DNA from: Acanthornis magna
Taxonomy: Eukaryota; Chordata; Aves; Passeriformes; Acanthizidae
Length of the DNA: 64,000 nt
Reading direction: 5' to 3'
Assembly: GCA_036785705.1 (NCBI GenBank)
Contig: JAWUZG010000174.1
Span: 372,001-436,000 of the forward strand
Every line of letters begins with the position of its first letter. Position 1 is the stretch's first letter. The notes under the pieces are model-generated. The model worked only from the letters and a program-made list of their open reading frames with translations, did not search any database and had not been told where the DNA came from. A program made the position numbers and the translations under genes. Positions 1 to 9,115 of the stretch are shown piece after piece.

Positions 1-399
1 CAATTCACTTTCTGTGATGTGTCTATGGGTATTTGCCTGGATCACAGAGATGTGCTTTGTTTTGGTCCATGGAACAATGAGTTTGCTCTGGGGGAGTCAG
101 GGCGGCTGTGCCAGGTCCCCATCCAGGCTGGGACGCTCACCTCAAACCCTCACTATTTGGGCTCTCGGGAACCATAAGGCCCCACCTCAGGGGAGTCTCC
201 AAGCTCTAAACTTCACCATAATCCAGCAAATACTTATGTGCCTTATTCCCGGCACTTTTCCTGTATTTCCACCCACTTCACTGCACGTGGTTTCCAGGCC
301 AGGCCAGGATGGTCTAAAGGGGATCTTGGAAGTCAAGCTCCCCGAGTGTGGGTGGCTTGTGCCTCCCCGCTCGGGGCTCTGCCCCTGCCCCGCTCTTAC
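1..399. other. Intron of the left-edge PLA2 gene
   Basis: This lies downstream, on the minus strand, of the third coding exon of the partial sPLA2 gene. I searched it for the expected final exon, a Cys-rich segment with a C-x-C-D motif and a terminal Cys, and did not find one. The exon must lie beyond the left edge of the window. No other feature is seen here. Confidence 0.6.
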
Positions 400-1059
400 C
401 GCAGGTGACTCGGTTTCCTCGGAAGGTGTATTTGTAGATGTCTGATTTGGGTCTGCAGCCCGCGGCAACCAATCTCTTGTAGCAGCAGTCGTGGGCGTGG
501 CAGCACCTGGGGGCACAGAGCCATGGTCAGGACAGGGGACAGTTGGGACAATGCCGCAGGACATCAACAATGTGCGTCTTTGCTGTCGGCTGCTGCTGCT
601 GAACCACTTCCAAAGAGACTTTAAGGACAAGCAACAATTTTCTCATTGCTATTTCTGCCCCCAGGAGCAGGAACGAAGATTCCCCTCGCTGTACCCTGGG
701 AGGTGAGGAGGGCTGGGGGCAGCTGCTCTGCCTTCAGCAGGTCCCAGCTTACCTGTCGGTGGCATCCAGGGGCTGTTTGGTTCCCCCCCAGCCGCAGTAG
801 CAGCCGTATCCATTGTAGGCCCCCGGCAATTTCCCGGTCACTTGTGTAATCATCGCTCCAAACTGGAGCAAGTTGCAGCTGGCAAGGGCCAGTCCTAGGA
901 CTGGAGAAGAGGGGTTAGGAGCACTGGGAAAAGCAACCTCCCATCCCACCTTTCCACAGCAAAAATGAGCATTTCATCCTCCCCTTCTGTCCATGGCCAG
1001 GACCTGGGAGGTTTCCCAGGGGGGTACTCACGGAAGAGGAGCAGCGAGAAGAGCTTCAT
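400..1059 (-). CDS. PLA2G2E: Secreted group II phospholipase A2, PLA2G2E-like, 3' part missing
   Basis: Secreted Ca2+-dependent enzyme that hydrolyses the sn-2 ester of phospholipids. Three coding exons are in the window: 1032-1059, 753-900 and 400-506, with consensus splice sites. The last exon is off the left edge. Exon 1 and the start of exon 2 give a signal peptide beginning [17 protein letters not shown], and the mature chain starts near [15 protein letters not shown]. The Ca2+ loop YGCYCGWGG is intact. The catalytic exon reads [12 protein letters not shown], with the His48-Asp49 pair and the group II Cys50. The third exon is 107 nt, as in the other PLA2 genes here. NLxQFGxMI and CCHAHDCCY resemble mammalian group IIE more than IIA, and the gene is at the PLA2G2E end of the cluster. 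The subgroup remains tentative without the last exon. A TATA box precedes the start codon. Confidence 0.85.
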
Positions 1060-1110
1060 GCTGGCGGTGGCAGCTCTGGGCTTTGGTGCTGAGGTGCTGC
1101 TGGTCTCACC

Positions 1111-1118
1111 TTTTATGG
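1111..1118 (-). promoter_or_regulatory. TATA box of the PLA2G2E-like gene
   Basis: On the minus strand this reads CCATAAAA. It lies about 52 bases upstream of the ATG of the left-edge PLA2 gene. Transcription would then start roughly 25 bases before the start codon, so the first exon is coding. The two TATA-bearing PLA2 genes further right (PLA2G5 and the group II gene at 9.1-10.9 kb) instead begin with a noncoding exon. Confidence 0.55.
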
Positions 1119-1378
1119 CTCTGGGCCGGCAGCAGGGCCCCTCCTCCGGAGAGATCAAAGTGGCAAATATTGACACTCCTCCCCATACCGCTCCCGCTGC
1201 TGCGCAGGTCTCCTGACATTGCCTTATGCTGCTGGAGCTCTTGGCAGGGAGGGTTTGGTGGACTGGGATGTGTGGACAGCCTGTGGTGGAGTCTGTGCAT
1301 AGCTCTGGGGGTCTCAGCATTCCCAGTGCTCCCTTGAGCAAAATGGGAGAACTTGAGGGAGAACAGGAACCACAGAGT

Positions 1379-1456
1379 GCAGGGTGTCCCTGCCCATGGC
1401 AGCAGGTGTAATGAGATTAAAGTTCTTCCAACCCAACCGAGTCTGTGATTCCAAGA
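1379..1456 (+). repeat. CR1 LINE 3' fragment, sense
   Basis: The sequence contains the CR1 tail wording: 'ccctgcccatggcagcagg' followed by 'ttccaacccaa' and 'tctgtgattcca'. It is 5'-truncated, which is typical for avian CR1. Confidence 0.8.
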
Positions 1457-3192
1457 TTCACTTTCTTCCTGGATGACAGTTTTTGATGTCTTGGCTAGAA
1501 AACACCATTTTGTGTCTCACTGTTTCCATCCTGACTTACCTGGGCAGGGAGAAAATGCAGCCAGAGCAGAGTACCCTCCACTTCCAACTTACCAGTGTGG
1601 GTGAGAGGCAAGCTGGGGAGTGGAGGAAGATCCCATGGTCTCCAGAATGGCTGTGGCTGGAGATTGCCCCGCTATCAAGAAAACCAACATACGTGGCCTC
1701 TGCTCAGCTCTTTCTCAGTGCCCAGATGGCCCCGGCACGTGGGGATGCTCCATCCCTCTCCCCATGTGTGTTGGTCACCGAGTTTTGCTCTCAAAAACGT
1801 CATGGTATGAGGTGTGTGGCTCACCTTTATTTAGAAACAAAATAAGGCAAGTGGCAGGGAGAAAAATGCAAGTGGTGTATGATGGAAGGAGTGGAAAAAA
1901 AGAGGCTGCTTGTGTCGTTTGCTTGGGGAGAATCTCTAATGAAATTGGTGGTGCTAAACAATCATTTAGCAGATTTCTTCTGGCAGAGGTTGCAGGCTCT
2001 GTGCTGCCTTTTGGGGAACTGCAGCATGGGCAGGCACTGAGGCAGGGGAGGAAATCCCCCCAGGGCTCATAGGGAAACTGAGGCAGGGAACAAAGCATGC
2101 GACTTGTGTGGGAATCAGAGAGATGGTGAGAAAAGAGAACTCAGCTCAGCAAAACCTCTTCCTCCTCTGGCATGGGCCCTTTGCCTCATCAGCTCTCTGG
2201 GCTAATTTAATTAGTCCCTGGGATGGTTAATTAGCTAAACCAGTATTTGCCATAATTCAGGATTTTCCAAGTCAGCAATCAGTTTTATCACAGGGGAATT
2301 AGGGATATTCTTGTCCATCAAACTGGCTGAGCTCCAGTGAAAGCCTCCCCACCCCAGCCCCTCCACCTGTGGCAGGTTTGCAGGATCCCTTCTCCAAATG
2401 GGAAATAAGTGCCCCTCCCAAGCCAAATGCCTCCTGGGAAGATGTGGATTTTATTTCATAGTATGAAAACCATGACTTTTGCAGCTAAGCTTATTGCAAT
2501 GCTCTGAGGGGGTGCAGTGTCTGAGCCAAAGCATCAGCATTTGGAACTCTGTATGAATGGGTTTGTACAGCTGGATGTCGAAATGGGAAAATTCACGGAT
2601 GGTTAAAATTCACCCAGAATTTCAAAGGGAGAGTGTGACTGAGTTTAACCCGGCTGCAATCTGTCTGGGTTATCCTTTCGGTGAGGATTAGATCCTTGAT
2701 TTATGCTCTGCAAACATCAGCTGCTGGGCAAAAGGCTCCTTCCTCATCTCCCCAGGATTCCACATGACAGGAGGAGGTGGAATGGCCTCATTCCTGGGTG
2801 ACAGCTTGCAGGAAGCATTGCTTTTTTATTTAAGGGTTATTTCCTGGTGCCATTGATTGCAGCTATGGGGCAATCCAGGGTGGGAATTCCAGCTGGGCAT
2901 CAGCCCTGGGGAAATAGTGTTTTGTTGCTGTTTCTGTGGCTTTATTTCATTGCTGAGCCCCCCTAAGGGGGTTTGGAACACTGAGACCTCCCGGGGTCAA
3001 CACCCCAGGGCACAAAACCTGGGGATGCGCAAGTGGGGAAGCAGCCGCTGCCTGAACCGCCTTTTCCTGAGGGATGTGCTCAGGGTTGTTGCAGAATTGG
3101 GCCAAAACATTCTTTTCTGGTGAGAACTCTGTTTTGCTCAGCACTGGGTGTGAGGCAAGCTCCTGGCCACCCTGTCACAGCAGAGATTTAGG
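1457..3192. other. Intergenic, no gene seen
   Basis: Spacer between the left-edge PLA2 gene and the divergent PLA2-like gene. I looked on both strands for the conserved sPLA2 exon signatures (the YGCYCG loop and CC--HDCCY) and found none. The open frames present are short and lack recognisable domains. Confidence 0.5.
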
Positions 3193-3300
3193 GGATCACA
3201 GAATATCCTGAGCTGGAAGGATCCCACAAGGATCATCGAAGTCCAAGCCCGGCCCTCCCACGGCCTTGTGCCTGCCCCCAGACCTTCCACCGGCCTCCAG
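3193..3300 (-). repeat. CR1 LINE 3' fragment, antisense
   Basis: It begins 'ggatcacagaatatcctgag', the reverse complement of a CR1 3' end, and continues with 'aagtccaagcccggccc', typical of one CR1 subfamily. Confidence 0.8.
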
Positions 3301-3504
3301 TCCTCCATCTCTCAGAAAAACTGGATATTTTCAGAGCCTGAAGGTTTAGAGCTAAGTTGGGGCAGTTCAGGGGTGAGTTGTATCACCTCTCAGGTGTCAC
3401 TTTTTTCTGGGTACTTCAACAGGAAACCTGTCTGAGGTGAGGGGTGGTCGCTGGGCTCGGCTGAGTGACAGCACGCTGGGAACCGCTGCTTTGGGCTCTC
3501 TGGT

Positions 3505-3510
3505 TTTATT
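3505..3510 (-). terminator. Candidate AATAAA poly(A) signal of the divergent PLA2-like gene
   Basis: The canonical hexamer on the minus strand, about 320 bases beyond the stop codon of the PLA2-like gene. It is the first such signal I see downstream. It would give a 3' UTR similar in length to that of the other complete group II gene here. Confidence 0.4.
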
Positions 3511-3826
3511 TTGGAGCAACAGGAGGCGATTTGCGATGAAGCAGAAGTGGAGGGAGCGGACAGGCCAAGGGGAGACGCCTCCCATGCCGCCCCTCACCGG
3601 GCCGAGGGGCAGGTGTCCGCCCCTCCCTTGTTTTGCTGTGCTGGAACATCGCGTCCGCGCTGCTCCCCCTCCTCGGGTCCCGTGACGCGACTTCACCGGA
3701 GGGTTGTTGTCCTCGCCTCGAAGCCAAATAGTCCCGCGGAGGAGACTCGCCAGGGCCGGGAAGCGCTGCCGGCGCCGTCCCTTCGCGGATCAGCTCGGAG
3801 GTGGTTTTGCGAAGGCGATTTTCGCT

Positions 3827-5001
3827 TCAGCACCGCCCGGCTCGGCCCCGGCACTTGGCGCGGCGGCGGAGCTGAGCCCGGCACAGCCGCGCCGCCCGCT
3901 CGCACCTGCAGGCGCCTCGCTGGCACCACGTCCCGGACCCTGCGGGGACCAACAGTGCTCCTGAGACCTCCCCCGGGCACCCCGGGGCGGCCCCGGGAAA
4001 GGGCACGCCAAGAGGGGATGCTCTGGCAAGGGGCGCCCCGAGGCGCGGGGAGCACTCACTGCAGGCGGGGATCGCCGCCCGGGCCGCAGAGAGAGGCGGC
4101 ACGGCTCCCACGCGGCACCGCCGCGCTGCCAGCCTGGCATAGCAGCAGGCTCGGAGCCGGCAGCACCTGCGGGAGGAGGAGAGCCTGGGCTCATCGGGAA
4201 TGCGGCACCGGCTGCTTCTGACCCGCGGGCCACAGGCTCTGCGAGCCGGGTGGGCAGAGCCGCCAGCTCTGCATCCCCTGCATCCCCATCCAGCTCTGCA
4301 TCCCCTGCTCGGGATCACCCAGAAGCTGCTCTTCCCAGCCCGTTCCCACGCCACACCTCCGCTTCCCCCGAGCAATCCCTGCCCAGCATCCTGGCCTCAG
4401 GACCGTCCCTCTTCGCTGGTGCCATCCCACGGACCAGGCAGCTGTCACTGGCACCGCCCTACTGACTCCGGGATGGAATTAGGGGCGAGCACGGCCTCAC
4501 TTTCCCTGCTTCCCGAAAACCTGATTCCTTCATGCTGCTGCCAAGCACCTGGTCTGCATTTCGCAAAGCTCCGCGGGGGGCTGCTGGGGTTGTGCACAGC
4601 CCTGGGGTTACCCAGGGGCCAGCGTTAGCCCTGTGGGACCAGCGTTAGCCCTGTGGGGCAGCGTTGCCTGTACCGGTCCATTGAAGCCCTCGAGGTGCCC
4701 CATCCCGAGTAGCATCCATGGGCAGTCAGGTTTCCTACGCTGCTTCCTTCGAGTCCCGGTGTGAACGTGCGCGGGTGCTTCCCGTGAGCTGTGAACACAC
4801 CTACAGTGACCGGAAAATGATTGAGTTTTTTTTTTTTGGGGGGGTAATTTGTATGTAGAAATGAAGCCTGGGGAACTGGGGAGGGAAGGAGGCTTTGCTG
4901 GGAGTGCACAGGAGCTAGGGGATGAGCCTGGCTCCCGTCTGTGGGGCAGGGATGCACTTACTGCAGGCAAACAGCGTCATCAGCACCAGTAGGACCTTCA
5001 T
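3827..5001 (-). CDS. Divergent, arginine-rich sPLA2-like protein with all catalytic residues replaced
   Basis: Four coding exons: 4962-5001, 4674-4800, 4060-4166 and 3827-3939 (387 nt, 128 residues plus stop). All splice dinucleotides are GT/AG, and the phases match the neighbouring PLA2 genes. Exons 1 and 3 (40 and 107 nt) equal PLA2G5's; exon 2 is 18 nt shorter. The signal peptide is MKVLLVLMTLFACSVFTAHG. The Ca2+ loop has become HGCYSGWGT. The catalytic segment is CCRLRACCYARL, with His48 to Arg and Asp49 to Ala, and the Asp99 motif reads CRCERAARLC (Asp to Glu). Group II Cys50 and the C-terminal Cys extension are kept. Of 14 expected cysteines only Cys29 is lost. The mature chain has about 24 Arg/Lys against 3 acidic residues. 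Family knowledge says such a protein cannot bind Ca2+ or hydrolyse lipid. It could be a non-enzymatic cationic protein or a decaying pseudogene. An open frame is weak evidence in such GC-rich DNA; cysteine retention is stronger. Confidence 0.65.
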
Positions 5002-5439
5002 CTTCCTCTCACCTGGGCCTGGGAGGAGAAACACGGGACAGGCTCAGCCGGGCAGTGTGGCCAGTGTGACAGGAGCTGCCGTGAGAAGCTTCCTCTGAAA
5101 TCGGATCAACCCCCAAAATCTGGAGGGAAGAAGGCAACTGTGCCCCCTCGCCTCTGTGTTGCTGCCTCTTGGCCGAGAGCAAGGACTTTCTGCAGCTGCC
5201 CCAGTGCCTGAGCATTCCCCACCTCCTGCCCCACCACTCCAGCATTTCTCACTTCCTGTCCCACCGATTTGGCACCCAGGGCACCTCTCCCCCCGCGTTC
5301 CCACCTCCCTGCTGTGTTTTCATTTGGAAGCGATTAATTACACTTTTCCTGCAGGCTCGGGCCGTTCTCGCCGCCTCCTCCCAACACCCCCCGTACTTTT
5401 TCCCCCACAGCAGCGGGGTGAGGGGGGGAGCTGCTCACC
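5002..5439 (-). other. 5' leader region of the PLA2-like gene
   Basis: The start codon exon has an upstream acceptor (tttctcctcccag at 5019-5031, minus strand), leaving 17 untranslated bases at 5002-5018. A noncoding first exon is therefore expected, as in PLA2G5 and the group II gene to the right. A good donor at 5437-5438 (CCG followed by GTGAGC, minus strand) is a candidate end for it. Unlike the other PLA2 genes here, I see no TATA box upstream. Confidence 0.35.
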
Positions 5440-5734
5440 GGAGGATCCTCCTCGCTGTCAGTCTGTCCTCCCGGGGAGAGCTTGCCCTCCGTGTCCAGCC
5501 CGCGAGCTCCAACTGGAAGCTCCAAAATGACTCGTCTGTCCCAAACCCACGGAATGCTACGCCCCTTCCCCCCCCGGCCAGCCCCCCTCTCCCCGTGGGC
5601 TGCAGCCTCGAGTGACGCAGGGGCCGAGACCGAGTTCTTGGAAAGTTTTGGGAAGATGTTGGTTATTTACGGGGATTTCTCTCCCTGCCCAGCAGAAGCT
5701 CTCAGAGGACCGGGGACATTGACCGAGAACATTG

Positions 5735-5740
5735 TTTATT
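5735..5740 (-). terminator. PLA2G5: Poly(A) signal of PLA2G5
   Basis: AATAAA on the minus strand, about 110 bases past the PLA2G5 stop codon. Confidence 0.6.
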
Positions 5741-5851
5741 TTCGTGTTGTTTTAATTTACAGCAGCTCTGGTGTGGTCAGCGCAGGCAGGGATGAAGGGC
5801 GATCGCGGTGCGGACCCGCGCATGCTCCGGCCCCGCATCCCACTCCCATCA

Positions 5852-6717
5852 TCAGCACAAGAAGTTGGCATAGTACTGATAGCGTTTCCTGTAGCTCCCG
5901 ACGTTTCTCCTCAGGCACAGCGCCAGGCTGCGGTCACACTCACAGGACAAGAAGGAGCACCGGGAGCCGTTTCCTGCGGGACAAGGGGAGCCCAGGGTCA
6001 GCCCCGGTTCGGGGTGGGGGTGAGACCCCCTTTGCAGAGCCCTACTCACTGCAGAAGAGCTTTCCATGGTGCCAGCTGTAGTGATAGGTCTGTGTCTTGG
6101 CGTCACAGCGGTGGTTCAGGAGGCTTTGGTAGCAAGCATCATGCAGCTGGCAGCATCTGCACAGGAGACCGAAGGTTTAGGGGATGGAATGTTCTCCCCC
6201 TCACCCCCTAAATCTGAGAATATTCAAGGACATATGCAGGCAGGGGCGTTTGAAGTGGGTTCTCACCTGTCTGTGGCATCCTTGGGCTGCCCCTTGCCCC
6301 CCAGGCCGCAGTAGCAGCCGTAGAAGCCGTAATGCAGAAGAGCATTTTTCCCTGTTGCCACTGAGATCATCTTTTGGAGTTGGAAGAGGTTCCCGTGGGC
6401 TGGGGACAAGCCTGGAGTGGGAAAATTGGGGATCACACTGATTCCCTGCGCCTCAGCAGCAGCTCCATCCCTCCAGCCCCCAAACTGGCTCCAGGGTAGT
6501 GATGTCTTAGAAATTCTTATGCTGAAGAAAGGAAATTTGTTCCCAGCTCGGTGCAGGAGAGTTGTTACATGTCTGGGAGAGATGGTGATGGGGAAAGGGG
6601 AAGAAATCACCAGTCTGGCCCGGATTTCAATGAATGTAACTGCACAGAGAGCCTCAGGACTGAGAGAGCACACTTACCCCAAGCAAACAGCACAGTGAGG
6701 CCAAGGAGAGAGTTCAT
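5852..6717 (-). CDS. PLA2G5: Group V secreted phospholipase A2
   Basis: Secreted Ca2+-dependent phospholipase A2, which in mammals acts on phosphatidylcholine-rich membranes. Four coding exons, 6678-6717, 6267-6411, 6050-6156 and 5852-5973, sum to 414 nt, or 137 residues; human PLA2G5 has 138. The signal peptide starts [14 protein letters not shown] and ends before NLFQLQKMI. The Ca2+ loop is YGCYCGLGG, the catalytic segment CCQLHDACY (His48, Asp49, Tyr52), and Asp99 lies in [10 protein letters not shown]. Two linked traits mark group V. Residue 50 is Ala rather than Cys, and the chain ends in NFLC with no C-terminal extension, so the group II 50-to-C-terminus disulfide is absent at both ends. 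The context [15 protein letters not shown] also matches group V. A short untranslated exon and a TATA box lie upstream. I am confident of the family and fairly confident of the subgroup. Confidence 0.88.
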
Positions 6718-7117
6718 CCTTCTGACAGCTCTAGGGGAGGAAACCAAACCATTCCCTGTTATACCAACCACTTTCTTCTTTCTTTCCCTCTTCATCCAGG
6801 AGCAGAGCTGCTCCCTCTCTGCAGGGCTAGGGGAGGTGAAGGGGCTGAGGATGTGCCTGTGTTTTCAGCACAAAGGACCAGGGATGGGAAGTGACGGGAA
6901 TCAGATGGTGGAGGAGGGGGCAAAAGCAAAATCAGGGGAAAGAAAGAAAAATTGGAGGGATGATGAGTGCTCGAGGGCTGCACCCACTGCTCTTCTGGGC
7001 TGGTGTCTCAGGTGGTATCTCCTTCAATCCTGCTTTCCCAGCACGGCACTCACTCCCTGCTTGCACCACTGGTTAAAGCAGCAAAAGAAGGAAAAGCAAT
7101 CCTGCATCCCCACTTAC

Positions 7118-7175
7118 CTTGGGAAAGCCCTACTGGCTTGCAGTGCCCAGCAGCCCACTGGCCTTGCTTTATATC
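7118..7175 (-). promoter_or_regulatory. PLA2G5: PLA2G5 promoter and noncoding first exon
   Basis: The TATA box GATATAAAG is at 7167-7175 (minus strand). About 30 bases on, transcription would start near 7140. The untranslated exon ends at 7118 with donor CAAG followed by GTAAGTG. The matching acceptor is cccctag at 6731-6737, leaving 13 untranslated bases before the ATG. Confidence 0.6.
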
Positions 7176-7837
7176 GTGTGCTCCCATCCGCCTGGGGCTC
7201 CTTTGGCCCAGCTCTCGCTGACAGGGCTGTCCTGCGAAGGAGAAGGTGCCGTCCTTCCCCTTTCTGAGGAATGCCAGAAATCCCCAATGGCCCCGCTCTG
7301 TACCCCATGCCCTCTGTGGGATGAGGTGGCAAAGCAGCGTCACTTCCAGCCCGAGGAGGAAGCAAACACCTCTGCCTCAGAGATGCCCAAAGACCTTCTC
7401 CTCTGCTCTTCCCAGCAGCACAGAGTGACATCAGGGAAAGGAACAGCCTTGGTTCAGGCTGGGCATGGACTCAGCAGGTTTGGTGCTTTCAAGGTGGTTC
7501 AGGGAGAGTTATCAGTTCTTTGGGAAAGGTCTCTGGGCAGCACTGAAAGCATCTCTAAAAGTGCAGTTCCCAGAGACAGGAGGTTGGGCAGACACTGGGT
7601 GATTACATCCTCACTCACCATGGAAAAACAGACAAGCAAAATGAGTGTTCTGAGGTGAGAAAGTGCAACTTCCCTGTATTTCTCTCCTTGTGATTTTTCC
7701 ACCCCCTCATTACGCCCTTCTGCAGAAACCATTCATTCATCAACTGCCCTCCTAAATTAGCATTTGCCTAATTAAGTGGTCAAGGCTTTGAAATCTTCCT
7801 TCCTCTCTGGATGATTATTCCTTAACCTTTATTTCCA

Positions 7838-7890
7838 AGAGTCATGGAATCCCACACTGATTTGGGTTGGGAAGGGTGTTAAGGAAGGAG
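7838..7890 (-). repeat. CR1 LINE 3' end remnant, antisense
   Basis: Short match to the inverted CR1 tail ('gtcatggaatcccacac' then 'gatttgggttggga'). Confidence 0.6.
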
Positions 7891-8477
7891 GGTGACTTGT
7901 CTGTGTCTTTCATCTTTTGTGCTGGAAAAACAGTTTTTTGTTGTCCTCCAGTGACAAAGTTTTCAGCCAAGCCCTGATTCTGGCTCCGCTTTGTCTCTGA
8001 TGTCACGAGTGATGCTCCCTGGCTGCCATGTGCCTTGTGCTTATCTGAATTGCCCACAGCCCATTAATGCTTCTCAGGCTAATTATTGTCTCATTAATAA
8101 TTTGCAATTAATTTATGTACTCCTGCTGTTTTCCTGCTTTTAGTGTGTTTGCCTAAGAAAATGTGTTTCTATGAAATGCTTTATATGGAATTGTTGATAG
8201 TAGGAAATAGATAGAAAAGAGCAGTTGTGTTGTTCTAAGTCAAATCCTCACGTGCCAGAGGCCAAACATCCCAGAAGATCCTGGGGCTACTCCTGGGAGC
8301 TTCTCCCTGTGCTGAGCTGTGGTTCAGAGTGTCCTGACTCTGGACAAGAGGAACATCAAAAAAATAATGTACAACTTAAAAACAGTCATGATGTGAAGCC
8401 TCTTACTGTATCCTGGGACTGTTTTGTTGGTGTTCCTCACAAAACTGTTTGGATGTGCCTTGTGAGCTAGGAATTAG

Positions 8478-8700
8478 AAATTCATAGAATCCCAGAGTGG
8501 TTTGGGCTGGAAGGGACCTTAAAGCTCATCCAGGGCCACCCCTGCCATGGGCCAGGACACCTCCCACTGTCCCAGGTTGCTCCAAGCCCCAATGTCCAAC
8601 CTGGCCTTGGACACTGCCAGGGATCCAGGGGCAGCCACAGCTGCTCTGGGCAACCTGTTCCCCAAACCTAGTGCTCCACATTGGGATAGACCCATGAATT
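8478..8700 (-). repeat. CR1 LINE 3' fragment, antisense
   Basis: It starts 'ttcatagaatcccagagtgg' and runs through 'ggctggaagggaccttaaag' and the conserved 'gccatgggccaggacacctc' and 'gggatccaggggcagccac' blocks. Confidence 0.9.
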
Positions 8701-8861
8701 ACAGCTCTGTTGGGACCATGGAAGTGTTGGGGTGTCAGGCAGATGGCGTGGCTGAGGTTTGGGATGCAGAAGTGCTCCCCAAACTCAGCAGCCACCGTTG
8801 CAGTGCCTCAATCTCAGTAGCCCTCACAAAAAAACACCACAGAGAACCAGTTTGCATCCCT

Positions 8862-8884
8862 TTTATTGGTCATATCTCTTTATT
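8862..8884 (-). terminator. Twin poly(A) signals of the group II PLA2 gene
   Basis: Two AATAAA hexamers on the minus strand, at 8879-8884 and 8862-8867, about 235-250 bases beyond the stop codon. This gives a compact 3' UTR ending near 8845. Confidence 0.65.
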
Positions 8885-9115
8885 GTCTTTGCTGGGAAAT
8901 GAAATCAAGAGAGGAGGAAGGGACAAAAAAGAGGAAGTGGAGTGTCTTTCCAGGAACTGGTGGCTCTCCATCCATGTTGTGTGAGCCCTTCTCACCCTGA
9001 GCAGCACCTCCAGGGAGCCTCAGCAGCTTTGCCTTTTCTCAGCCCCCAGCCCAGGCTTTTCTTGCTGGGGGAAAACCAGCCAAAATCTGGACCTCCGTGT
9101 GCCGATTGCCCCTCC

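Larger units (their letters stand above)
7176..8861. other. Intergenic between PLA2G5 and the next PLA2
   Basis: Two CR1 pieces lie here (listed separately). No PLA2 exon signature or other recognisable coding segment was found on either strand. Confidence 0.5.

Noticed and set aside
893..902. An alternative acceptor giving exon 2 of the left-edge PLA2 a start at GACTGG
   Set aside because: It would put an Arg in the signal peptide. The acceptor seven bases upstream gives a fully hydrophobic signal and a better pyrimidine tract.
3511..4221. 236-codon plus-strand frame in GC-rich DNA
   Set aside because: It is a shadow opposite the PLA2-like exons. Stop codons are rare in such GC-rich sequence, and no domain is visible.
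4962..5001. The signal exon at 4962-5001 as an alternative first exon of the left-edge PLA2
   Set aside because: Finding matching exons 2, 3 and 4 between 3827 and 4800, with the right phases, makes it the first coding exon of a separate gene.
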